This document shows, one piece after another, positions 54,822 through 64,000 of a stretch of 64,000 nucleotides of DNA. The position numbers and the translations under genes were made by a program. The number at the start of each line of letters is the position of its first letter. Within the stretch, counting starts at the first letter, position 1. The notes under the pieces are model-generated. The model searched no databases. It was not told where the DNA came from and saw only the letters and a program-made list of their open reading frames with translations. Source of the DNA: Sepioteuthis lessoniana (Eukaryota; Mollusca; Cephalopoda; Myopsida; Loliginidae); NCBI GenBank assembly GCA_963585895.1, contig OY757907.1, forward strand, positions 107,568,512-107,632,511, in the 5' to 3' direction.

Positions 54822-56350
54822 AAATTAATGTTGCCTCAAGATTTTTTGCATATACTCCTTCGATGATTTGACAGATATTTAGAATCTGTGATGTTGTGGA
54901 TTGCTTTCTCTGAAAACCGTTCTGATTTTTCCTAAGAACTTTCTCGATTTCTGGTTCGATGCAATTGCAAACCAAGGCATTATTAACCTGAGCAATAATA
55001 AAAGCAAGATTTATGCTTCTGTAGTTCTTGGTGATTCCAAGGTCACCTTTCTTGGAGAAAGAGAGGATGCAGCCCTTTGTTCATCTCTCTATTGTATTCT
55101 GTTTAAATACAGTATTGTAAACTCAAAGAAGTAAGTCATTAAATTTCCTTGTCATCCATACTTCTTGAGGTATTTTGTTAAGGCCTACAGCTTTTCTTTT
55201 TTCATTTTTCTAAGCACTTCATTGAGTTCTTCTCAAGTAAACTGTCCAAGTTTGATATCTAGTTAGCAATTGATAATTTTTTTCAACAGGTTTCTTGGTG
55301 ACTTTAGGGAGTTTCTAAGGAAATTCTTGAAACATTCTTTCCACATGTATTCATTCTTCTTGACTGGCAGTTTTTAGTTTAGCTCTTGAGGTACTCTTCC
55401 TTTTGCTTACTTCATTTACTATCTGCCAAACTATTCTTGATTGTCTGTCTTCTACTGAGTTTCTTATCTTATTGATCTGACCTTAAGTGTATTCTATTTG
55501 TTCTTTTAGGTATGTGTTATTCCTCTTGGTGCCTTCTTAATTTTCTGTGCATTGGCATTAGTAGGGTTTCTTTTTCATGTTATCACATTTTTTTCTGAAC
55601 TGCTAGTATCTCCAATGGAACTTGATATTTAGCCCTTGGTTTGGTTGGCATGCATTCTGCTGCTGCTTCCATGTGGGCTTGATTAAGTTTTCATATTCTT
55701 CAATAGGAGTGTGTTACAGAAATCTTCTGAAAAGTTTTGCATTTGTTTCTTATAGTGACTGTATATTTATTGCTAATATCTCTATTGGCAAGTGAGGACC
55801 AGTCATATCTTGTGGTTTTGATTGTGTCTATATTATTTTTGTGTAGACTCAAATGTATCTATGATCAGGAGATACTCTTCCCAAAATGAAGTGCGCCTCT
55901 TAGTTCAGAATACTATTTCTCCACTTCTTGTTTATGAGTATATAATCTATCAGAGCTTTAGCATTATTTGGGAAGGTGTTGGTCAATAATTTTCCCTCCT
56001 TTTTTTTTAATTTAATATTAAGACATGTTAGTTTGTTTTGGAGTGAATTCTTTGATATTCTCTATTTGTTTCATGAGTTGTTCAAGCAGATTTGTTTGTT
56101 TCATCTTTGCCCATTTGAGTGTTCTCCAATGATTAGCATGTTGTGTTTAGGAATGCTACGAACAAGGGAAGATAGCTCATTGTAGAAGGTGATGATGTCT
56201 GTTTCATCACTATTTCTCCAAGGCATTTGATTCCATAAACATAGAAAATATGGTACGAATACTTTTGTAATATAATGGCGGAGGGATTTCGTTTTATATA
56301 TCTTGCCTTTCAGTTTAGTTAGGATGAGAACCTTTTGCTTAGTGCATGTG
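54822..56350 (-). mobile_element. RTE-like LINE 5' half (endonuclease to early RT), inverted
   Basis: Minus strand, 5' to 3': DIITFYNELSSLVRSIPKHN and LIIGE (endonuclease, 56101-56250); LIDYILINKKWRNSIL- and PDHRY-like sequence (endonuclease end, about 55850-55960); EYENLIK/AAAECMPTKP linker (about 55640); IRNSVEDRQSRIVWQ; and, in frame 54727-54975, EPEIEKVLRKNQNGFQRKQS and TTSQILNICQIIEGVYAKNL plus EAT. Homology stops near 54822 just before the conserved FVDFTKAF. Frameshifts and stops are many, and it is more diverged than the 40995 copy. Confidence 0.85.
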
Positions 56351-56785
56351 TTAGTTAAGTGCAACATTAATGCAGGTGTTCACGCGCGTGCGGAAAGGAT
56401 GTGTCATTCAGAGATGTCAAAATAAAAATCCCAGTGGAAATTAGGACCAGGGGATGTGAGTGACATCACACATCGGAAGCGTGGGCTGAGAATTTGGGGA
56501 TTTGAGAAAAAGCAGTGAGTTGAGTTCTTGCCTCTGAACGAGAGAGTCAAGATTCAGAGCTGGGCGAGGCCAGACGAATTTGTGCACTGCAGGTGCCACG
56601 CGTTGGTTGGGTTGAGAGCTGACGATGTAAAAACAGTCAGCATAGAAAGATTGTGTCTCTCTCTCCTCATGTCAAAAAACCTTTAAACTCAAAAAGGTGA
56701 ATAAAACTTTTGTACCTGAACCAATTTCGTGATTTCGGCTTCCCTATGTCTATTTCAAACATCCGTATATCTGGCTATGTAACAC
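56350..56785 (+). mobile_element. LTR-like fossil repeat, second copy
   Basis: Aligns with the reverse complement of 7195-7712: GTGCAACATTAATGCAGGTG, GTGACATCACACATCGGAAG, CCTTTAAACTCAAAAAGGTG, AATAAAACTTTTGTACCTGA. Higher GC and CpG than its surroundings. It lies between the two opposed LINE halves. Candidate solo LTR; the ends are not defined, and it appears old. Confidence 0.45.
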
Positions 56786-57765
56786 TTATGGTCTCTTCAA
56801 AGAAGCTGTTACAGAAACACAAAAGTCAAGTTATGTTCCCTAGATGGAGACACAGGTTTCTTCAAAATTGTTGCTGGTGTTCTGCAAAGAGTTGCATTAG
56901 CACCCTATCTGTTTATAATCTGCCTAGATTACATAATTTGAATGTTGATAGATATAATTAAGAAAATGGCTCTACAGTAAAAATGGAAAGAAGCAGATGT
57001 AGTCTATGCAGATAACATAGCACTTCTTGCAACCTCACCAACCCAAACCAAATTCCAGTGCATAGCCTGGAGCAGGCAGCAGCAGACATTGGCCTCTCCA
57101 TAAACGCAAACAAAATGGAGTATATGTGTTTTAATCAAGAAGGAACTATCTCCACTCTAAATGGCAGTCCTCTGAAATTAGTATAGACAAGTTTATGTAC
57201 CTTGGCAGCAGTGTCTCATCTACTGAAAGTGATGTCAGTATTTGCCTAGCAAAGGTGTGAACAGCTACTGATAGGCTATCAATCATATAGAAGCCTGATC
57301 TATCAGAGAAAATCAAACAGGACTTCTTCCAAGCAGCAGTTGTGTCAATACTCCATGAATGCAGTATATAGATGCTGACAAAACTCATGGAGAAAAAGCT
57401 GGGTGACAGTTGCAAAAGAATGTGATGAGGTATGTTGAATAAATCCTGCAAGCAAGACCTTACAAAACCACAACTGTATGGTCAATTACCTCCCATCTCT
57501 AAAACCATTCAGATAAAATGAACAAGACATGCGGGAGACTGCTAGAGAAGCAAAGACAAATTCATGAGTGACTTTCTTCAGTGAAACCCTACACCTGAAT
57601 GTGCAAGTGTGGGTCGATCAGCAAGAACTTACCTACAACAACTCTGCACAGACACAGGATGCAGTTTAGAGGTATTACTGTGAGCAATATATGATAGGGA
57701 CGAATGGAGAGAAAGAGTCAGAGAGATCCATGTTAGTTGTGAGACTTGATGATGATGATGATGAT
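56785..57765 (+). mobile_element. RTE-like LINE 3' half (RT core to tail)
   Basis: Starts with TYGLFKEAVTETQ (equivalent to AYGLPKETVAAIM), then LDGDTGFFKIVAGVLQRVAL and APYLFIICLDYII, the altered box VYADNIALLATSPTQT near 57005 (YADN instead of YADD), LSSTESDVSICLAK-like, and C-terminal blocks to (GATGAT)n at 57748-57762. The catalytic second Asp is replaced, and there are many stops. It is the complement in coverage of the inverted half at 54822-56350. Confidence 0.85.
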
Positions 57766-57776
57766 ATGGAATTAAT

Positions 57777-57870
57777 AGATTAAAAATTATTTAAGATAAA
57801 GTGTTACACGATATACATGTTTGCTGAGAAACACTTGAAGTTTATTATTATGTCTTTTGGTGGCAACTAG
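57777..57870. repeat. Duplicated ~90-bp segment, copy 1 (copy 2 at 58462-58555)
   Basis: GAGAAACACTTGAAGTTTAT, TATTATGTCTTTTGGTGGCA and the preceding AATTATTTAAGATAAAGTG recur at 58462-58555 (GAGAAACACTTGAAATTTAT, TATTATGTCTTTTGGTGGCA). The copies are ~685 bp apart with a SINE-D between them. Confidence 0.85.
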
Positions 57871-58189
57871 AATCACCACCTATTTTCACACTCACAGCTT
57901 TTTCACTTCTCTGTCTATTATTATTATAGTCAATTGCCATGATTTATCAAAAACTATAAAAATGTATATGAAAAAATATTAATGAAAAAATATGGAGAGA
58001 TAAAATGTTTTATATTTTTTTTAGTTTTATTTCAAACTTGAATTAATATGATATATTAATAGGAACCATTTTCTTAATAATGAAAATTATGTATAATCAT
58101 TTTTAATTATGATAAGACTCCAATGAAAGCCAATTATTACTGCTGGTGTGAAAAGTAGAATATTACTATATATATTTATATATATTTGT

Positions 58190-58224
<35 letters not shown>

Positions 58225-58231
<7 letters not shown>

Positions 58232-58460
58232 TAAAAGTTGAAGGTGACCTGAAGGCTCCCTTTTCAATAGCTACTACACAGAAGTGTAGGGTAGGAAGCT
58301 ATTCCTTTCACTGGATTGCTCCAGTTTACCCTTGATCCATAATTTATACTGCTGAGTTAAGCAAGGCATCATCAATTTTTTGAGTCTTTAATTTGATGCA
58401 ACCTGGTATTGAACTCTGATCTTCCAGGCATTGACAAACACTCTCCCCACTAAAATATAT
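58225..58460 (-). repeat. SINE-D copy
   Basis: Follows (TA)n. + strand GTAAAAGTTGAAGGTGACCT, AATAGCTACTACACAGAAGT, CACTGGATTGCTCCAGTTTA, TTTTTTGAGTCTTTAATTTG, CAACCTGGTATTGAACTCTG; head near 58455. Confidence 0.82.
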
Positions 58461-58559
58461 TGATTAAAATTTATTTAAGACACAGTGATACCTGCTATTC
58501 AGTTTTGCAGAGAAACACTTGAAATTTATTATTATGTCTTTTGGTGGCACTAGGTATTC

Positions 58560-59364
58560 TTTTGTCAGTGATTTGGAAAAAAAAAGGAAAAATAAAAAAG
58601 ATGATTTGAAATAAAAGAAGTTAAATTAGAATAAATTCAAGAATTTCTCTTTTTCGAGCCAAATCCTGAAAAAGAAACATTGCCAAATGATTTGGAAACT
58701 AAGATTTTTTACTCATAGGATTTTGGAAAGGGTCTTATACTTCATTTTAATCATTTCAAAGCAAATACTATACTCTTACATTTAAAGTGTCACCGTAATT
58801 ATCATGTAATGCCAAAAGAGACTTGTAAATGTAAGACAGTGATTAAGGGTGACCTTCAAAAGTGCAATGCGTAAGAATCACTTCTCCAAGGTAATTTGCA
58901 CATCAACACACTATAGCATGCTTGACTGAACAAATTTTGTAGATGGTCTTCAAATGGAAAAAAAAATGGGGACTAAAAACTGTACTTGGAAAAAAAAAGG
59001 AAGAAAAATCAAAGACTGCTTAGTTTTCAGTATGCAGAGACCAAGTTCATTAGGACTCTTGATGCAAAAATTTTCATTCAGTAAAAGCTTGCTATTTATT
59101 TATTTATTTAAATGAGACACATCCATTATGCTCAGGGCATCACAAGGAAATCACTTTCCATTAAACCAGGAATGTTGGTATAAAGTGTGTGTGAATGTAA
59201 AAAAGTAAATGTGAGTACTGATGCATGACTATATGTAAGCTTGCATGTTTCCAAAATATGTGCGCATATGCATGTGCATGCATTGAATGGTATATGAATA
59301 TATACATATATGTATATGTACATCAAGATCAGATGCTAATAGTAACATTTATATATATATTCAA

Positions 59365-59399
<35 letters not shown>

Positions 59400-60460
59400 T
59401 ACAAATAGGTACATCAAAAAATCAGTAACCCATTTTAAGAAAAGCATTTATTCTACACAACAAATATTTACTTTTTAACATAATCTCTTTCATTGTGAAT
59501 GCATTTGATTCAAAGGTGAATATGAATCATAATTTACTGTAACAATCTCATAAAAATTCAATTAGTAATAGCATGTCAGGCTCTGGACTTATTGATTCAT
59601 ACTATATATATATATATATTTCTATCTCTTTGTCTCTCTCTATGTATATAGACTTATGTTTAACTATGTATGAGCATGACGTATTGTTAAATTTTGTACA
59701 TACTTATAAATGTTTATAAAGATCTACATATATTTATAGCTGCTATAAAATAAAACTATCAATATATTGGCAAGGGGATACACTAATGTCTATTTACATA
59801 ACTAAGTTAAAAAACATTTTGTGTGCTTGTATATACTTAGATTTTTCAACACTCCCATATATTTATATCTACATATTCCTTTGAAATTGGTATGTAACTA
59901 CAACCAATGTAATATAAGTTGAAAAGTTTTAAAAGCAGTTTGAATAATGCAGACATTTTTAGAGTTTTTCATTTTGGTTTTTTGTTTTTGTATTTATCAT
60001 TTTATCTTCATAGCAAATATTAAATTATAAATGAATAAAAGTGCCGCTAGGCTGCAAAAACCTTTTGGTTGCCGATTTGGAAAATCCCCACACCCACCCC
60101 AGCCCACCATATGTCAGCTCTAAAAATTATCTGAGCAATGGAATCTTTCTTCTTCTTCTTCGAAGGAATATTTTGCATTCATTATGCAAAATTTTCTTTA
60201 TATGAAAGTAAGTTTATTATTTGTTTATTCTGGTCAAAAATCCTTTAAATTTTACATTTTAACATGTTCAGATTTTCATTCATTCAAAAGAGGTTTTTTC
60301 TTTTACTTTGTTAAAGATTAAAAAAAAGATCTCAAATATTTGCAAAATATCCAATAGATAGTCTGATATTATATGATGTGAACATTCAGTTGTATTTTTA
60401 GTATTTATCATTAGTACCTACTTCTTTCTTCGGGGTATTACTTAGTGCTGTGATTGAATT
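58560..60460. other. Unrecognised AT-rich DNA with TA/TCT tracts
   Basis: Contains (TA)n at about 59374-59396 and 59605-59620 and a short TTC run near 60150. Small frames at 59132-59478 derive from TA/TG repeats. No repeat family or gene is recognised. Confidence 0.5.
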
Positions 60461-60717
60461 AAGATTTAAGAACTTGGGGGTTCCCTAAGATCTGTGAATC
60501 TGAACTTTAGTCGGAAGTTGGGTACATACAATAATCCAGGTTTCTGTGTAAAACACTAAATTTCATCGGGTAGCAAGACTAATTCTGGAGCTTTAAGGAG
60601 TGTAGAGTCACCTTTTCCTTTTCATTACTCTCCGTTCCATTTTCAACCAGAGTAGTAGTATATATTAGGGTCTCATTTATGGATCAAATTGATCTGTTTG
60701 ACAATTATTTGTATTAG

Positions 60718-60955
60718 TTTGGTTTCTTTGTTTAATGGCATATCAACCTTTGTAGGTTATTTAATGCCAAAGCCATTCTCCTAGAAGAACAGATGTGGTA
60801 TTATTTAACCCATAGCTGGGAGGATAAGGGGGTTCATACCTTTCCCAAGGGTATTTGCCCAAAAGTGAACGAAATAGCATGACTGGAGTACAAACTCACT
60901 TACTACAATTCCATAGTCAATCGCTTTAACCATTACACCACGAGGACACCCCCTT
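60718..60955 (-). repeat. SINE-B with 10-bp target duplication
   Basis: TTTGTATTAG lies at 60708-60717 and 60956-60965. The insert reads, on +, TTTGGTTTCTTTGTTTAATG, ATCAACCTTTGTAGGTTATT, CTCCTAGAAGAACAGATGTG, GGGGGTTCATACCTTTCCCA and a tRNA-like head complement AACCATTACACCACGAGGAC. 238 bp, close to the 244 bp of the copy at 38657. Confidence 0.95.
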
Positions 60956-61130
60956 TTTGTATTAGGAATACTTGAAACCATATAACTGTGTGTAAATTAT
61001 TTGTATTACATACATATGAATACGTGAACCCATATAACTGTGTGCAAATTATTTGTATTTGATCGGAATACTTGAAATCATATAACTATGAGTAAATTAT
61101 TTGTATTAGTTACTTGAAGCTATAGTTGTT

Positions 61131-61422
61131 CCTATTTACCCAACCCCTCCACTCGAGTAGGATATGACACAAGGTCAATTTTTAAGCGGAGTTTAACAGG
61201 TTTGAATTCAGAGTTTTCCTTCTCCTGGACTAGTTGCCTCTCCAAGGCTGAAGAAACCAGTCTGCCCTACTATTTACCCATAGCTGGAGGGAGAATAATT
61301 GAATTCATACCTTTCCCAAGGGTATTAGTGCTATGTGGAATGCAATCAGTCTAGTCCAGGATTTGAACTCATGTCGCCATGTCCATTTCTTATGACGATA
61401 ACCATTACACCACGAGCACCTC
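61131..61422 (-). repeat. SINE-C with 18-bp target duplication
   Basis: CTTGAAGCTATAGTTGTT (61113-61130) and CTTGAAGCTATAATTGTT (61423-61440) match at 17 of 18. The insert, 292 bp, begins on + with CCTATTTACCCAACCCCTCC and ends AACCATTACACCACGAGCAC. On its own strand the head has GGTGTAATGGTTATCG (A-box) and GAGTTCAAATCCTGG (B-box). Confidence 0.96.
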
Positions 61423-61544
61423 CTTGAAGCTATAATTGTTAGTGAATGATTATTAGTATTAGCTGAAACTAAATTGCTTACAAAAACAAAAGATAAAATG
61501 ACTGACATGGGAATGAACTCAACAAGTGTTGACTTAGTGTACTA

Positions 61545-62725
61545 GGGTTGTTCAAAATTTCTATGCCTCACCCAAAAGGAGTTTGAGGACTATAACATTT
61601 TTTCACTCTTTTTCAATAGAATCTCCCTTGACATCAATGCCCTTGGTCCAACAATGCTCAAGCATTGTAATCCCATCAGCTTGCTTATCCCCAAGGTTTG
61701 AGTTAAAATAGTGGGTTTAGCTATCTACTGGACTGTAAGATGTTTGTCATCCAAAACCATGGTGAATGGCATCAATTTGTTCATCAATGACTGAGGTTTT
61801 TAGATGACCTGACCAAGGGTTATTTTGTGTTCTGACCCTGATCTGCTTGATTGCCAAGTTGGCTGGGACTGTAGAATACACTTCTGAGGGTTAAGATCTC
61901 CACAATGAGTATCCTGGATATGACACAAAACAATCTGATGGTGAGGTTCTAGTAATGCTGGAGTTTAGGGAGTGCAAAGTACCCCTTCGTTGCCATCACT
62001 CCCAGGTCCACTTTGGCCTGGAGTGGTAGTATCTGATAGGGTCCTATATATGGGCCAAATAAAACTAAACTGTACTTATACTAAACTGAATTGCTTGAAA
62101 TAGGACTGTTTTGACATTTAAACTACATGCTTATGCTAAACTGAATTGCTCAAAATAGAACTATTTGTATGCTAAACTGAATTGTTTGAAATAAAACTGT
62201 TTTGAGATTGAAATTGTACTTACACTAAAGGGAATGGCTTGAAATAGAACTGTTTTGACATTTAAACTGTGTACTAATGCTAAAAGGAATGGCTTGAAAT
62301 AGAACTGTTTATTTGTATAAAAATGGATTTGGCATTAAATAACCTACAAAGGTTGATATACCATAAAACCCAAAAAACAAACAAACTGATGTGCTTAAAT
62401 TTTGCTGCCCACTTCAAAGTTGCATAGGAAGGAGAGTCCTCAGCAAATATCTGTATCATATCTTCATGGATTTCCTTGGGTGTTATACTTTTCTTTTGCA
62501 GATACTTTATAATTGGCTTTAACTTCTGTTTTATCTGTGTTTTTTATCTCTGTTTTTTAAAATTTGTGAAATACATCTCCATTTTGTAAGGCCCTCACCT
62601 GCACAGAAGTTCTGACAGAAATTTGAATTAATTTTTTTAGCTTTATAAGAAGTGGTAGTATGTTGTCACAACAAAAATATTAAGCTATGGCTCTATTTTC
62701 TAGGTGAACGACCTTCATAGTAGGA
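61545..62725 (-). mobile_element. Mariner relic split by Family A
   Basis: From the 62725 end, the minus strand reads SITPKEIHEDMIQIFAEDSP and SYATLKWAAKFKH (helix-turn-helix region, 62400-62500). After the insertion it gives NPWSGHLKTSVIDEQIDAIH, DDKHLTVQ and ISKLMGLQCLSIVGPRALM. The central catalytic region is missing, so it is a deletion derivative. The outer ends GGGTTGTTCAAAATTTCTAT (61548) and, reversed, GAAGGTCGTTCACCTAGAAA (62705) are imperfect inverted repeats. Confidence 0.85.
61849..62386 (+). mobile_element. Family A copy A17, inserted in mariner, 10-bp target duplication
   Basis: TGATCTGCTT (61839-61848) and TGATGTGCTT (62387-62396) match at 9 of 10. Starts GATTGCCAAGTTGGCTGGGA. 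A head, about six tandem segments and the tail TTTGGCATTAAATAACC / GGTTGATATACCATAAAACC give 538 bp. The mariner reading frame context resumes directly after it. Confidence 0.95.
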
Positions 62726-62729
62726 ACAT

Positions 62730-63290
62730 TTGGAAAATGTTTAACCATATCATAAATTCCAGGACTATTTTGACTTTATATGGTGCTTATTTGCTCAGTG
62801 AAATAAAGATAAGTATAATGAATAGATTTTGGTAAAATAACTTTTTTCCGGTTTATTCATGAATTTCTTGAGAATTATAATGATAGTGTTCAGTTTTCAC
62901 TATGAACAGGGTGTTGTAAAAACACCTCCTACAAAGAAAAATAATACTGTTATGGGTTACAAATTCTATCCAGAAGAGCATCATACTTTTGTAACATAAA
63001 ATGAAAACAAAAAGCCCCCTGTGTTGCAATTACAGATTCACCAGTCTTAAAAAAACATTTGACAACAAGTGCACAGAGTGCACTGGTCCAAGTCATCATG
63101 AAAAATGAAAAAAAACAAACTCTAATCAGATGGAGCTACAATTTCCGCTTAGAAAAGTGGAAATTCTATTTGTACCACACCGGTAACACTGCTGCATCCT
63201 ATATTATATACAAACAAAAATCAGCCAATATTTAAGTGATACTTATCAACACGCCTGGAATTTCTATGTATCTATTTATGAACGGATACA
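62730..63290. other. No recognisable gene
   Basis: AT-rich, with small palindromic bits (AATTTCCGCTTAGAAAAGTG then GAAATT at about 63138-63166). No repeat family is identified. Confidence 0.45.
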
Positions 63291-63296
63291 ACAACC

Positions 63297-63790
63297 AAGT
63301 GATTGGTTGGTTGTGTTTAATGGCATATCAACCTGAGTAGGTTATTTAATGTCAAATCTTATTTATACATAAATATGTTAAATATATATATTATTTACAA
63401 ATGAATAGTCTGTAGGTAACATTTTTAAATGAGCCAGAACTCATTTGTTTGTACACAGTTAGTTTCAAGTATTGCTATGTAATACTAATAGTTCAAATAG
63501 CATTATCATTTGTTTGTTCTCAGTTAAATGGTTTCATGTATTACCATGTTAGATGAATAGTTCAATTCGACATCAGTCATATTTTTGTACACAGATAAAT
63601 GTTTTCAAGTATAGTCAATGATTAGATTTTTCTATTTGACCCAATGATGGGAACCTAATAGGAATTATGCTACTCCAGAGCAGAGTAGATCTGGGAGTAA
63701 TAGCAATAAATAGGTACTCCACATTTCCCAAAGTTCCAGGATTGGACGCTAACAATCAGATAGTTTAGTGTCATATTCAGGACACTGTAT
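63297..63790 (-). mobile_element. Family A copy A18
   Basis: + strand: GATTGGTTGGTTGTGTTTAA, GGCATATCAACCTGAGTAGG, TTATTTAATGTCAAATC (reversed tail), then reversed tandem segments (CACAGTTAGTTTCAAGTATT) and a head fragment (AGATAGTTTAGTGTCATATT). The extreme head is missing. Confidence 0.85.
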
Positions 63791-64000
63791 TTACAGTCAT
63801 TAGCAATGGCTGAAAATTAGCAGAAAATACTTTATTATTTCTTTAATTTTTCTCCAGTAATGCAAATATATTCAGCTCTGAGTGTATGATGGTTACCTAT
63901 CAGCTCTGATAGGTTGGTCATACCATCAAGATAACAGAAAAATGTTTCAAAGACCAACTGAACACAATGCTCAAGCACTGTGGTGTTTTTGCCAGACCAA
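63791..64000. other. Window end, nothing recognised
   Basis: Contains a small inverted pair (CCTATCAGCTCTGATAGG at about 63897-63914). No gene. Confidence 0.4.

Larger units (their letters stand above)
60470..61490 (+). mobile_element. Family A copy A16 hosting two SINEs
   Basis: The head is diverged (CTGGAGCTTTAAGGAGTGTA, CTCTCCGTTCCATTTTCAAC, GGGTCTCATTTATGGATCAA). Tandem segments (GAATACTTGAAACCATATAA, CTGTGTGTAAATTATTTGTA) continue on the far side of a SINE-B at 60718-60955 and again after a SINE-C at 61131-61422. The host retroposon must be older than both. Confidence 0.8.

Overview
This window looks like gene-poor nuclear DNA from a mollusc, most likely a coleoid cephalopod of the octopus type. 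The base composition is very AT-rich. There are dozens of (TA)n and (CA)n tracts, at least ten 5'-truncated copies of one RTE-like LINE ending in a (TGA/ATG)n tail, several tRNA-derived SINE families, and old Tc1/mariner relics. The species call is inference from this repeat mixture. No host protein-coding exon, rRNA or functional tRNA gene could be supported; the long open frames lie in minisatellites, microsatellites or transposon relics. The window is therefore intergenic or inside a very large intron.

Repeat names are labels of mine. Family A is a long non-coding retroposon with an internal ~55-70 bp tandem block and a fixed 3' tail. About 18 copies are seen, 16 of them on the + strand. 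SINE-B has a tRNA-like head and a 3' tail shared with A. SINE-C and SINE-D have tRNA-like heads and different bodies. SINE-E is a composite of a 5' module, a tRNA-like module and a tail running into (TA)n.

Layout. 1-5 kb: foldback repeat, 33-bp minisatellite, mariner-like relic, SINEs and a LINE end. 5-10 kb: Family A copies, a duplicated unknown segment and an LTR-like fossil. 10-11.6 kb: compound CA/TA satellite. 12-19 kb: Family A and LINE copies (one nested with a perfect target duplication), a long inverted-repeat element, a Penelope-like relic and a hairpin repeat. 19-25 kb: composite SINE, unrecognised DNA, then a mariner with internal deletion and a copied fragment nearby. 25-34 kb: SINE-D pairs, a local duplication, transposase relics and a pyrimidine minisatellite. 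34-36 kb: mostly unrecognised. 36-47 kb: SINE-D/B/C copies, foldback repeats, a broken Gypsy-like gag/protease fossil and the longest LINE copy. 48-54 kb: Family A copies, a mariner split by Family A, and a 15-unit perfect 27-bp minisatellite. 54-58 kb: a LINE in two opposed halves (probable 5' inversion) around an LTR-like fossil. 58-64 kb: nested SINE-in-retroposon stacks and a second mariner split by Family A.

The biology here is mobile-element ecology. One LINE lineage may move at least two non-coding families that share a tail, mariners accumulate as deleted copies, and long inverted repeats could form double-stranded RNA if transcribed. Coordinates of decayed repeats are generally good to about 10-30 bases. 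Boundaries set by target-site duplications are exact.
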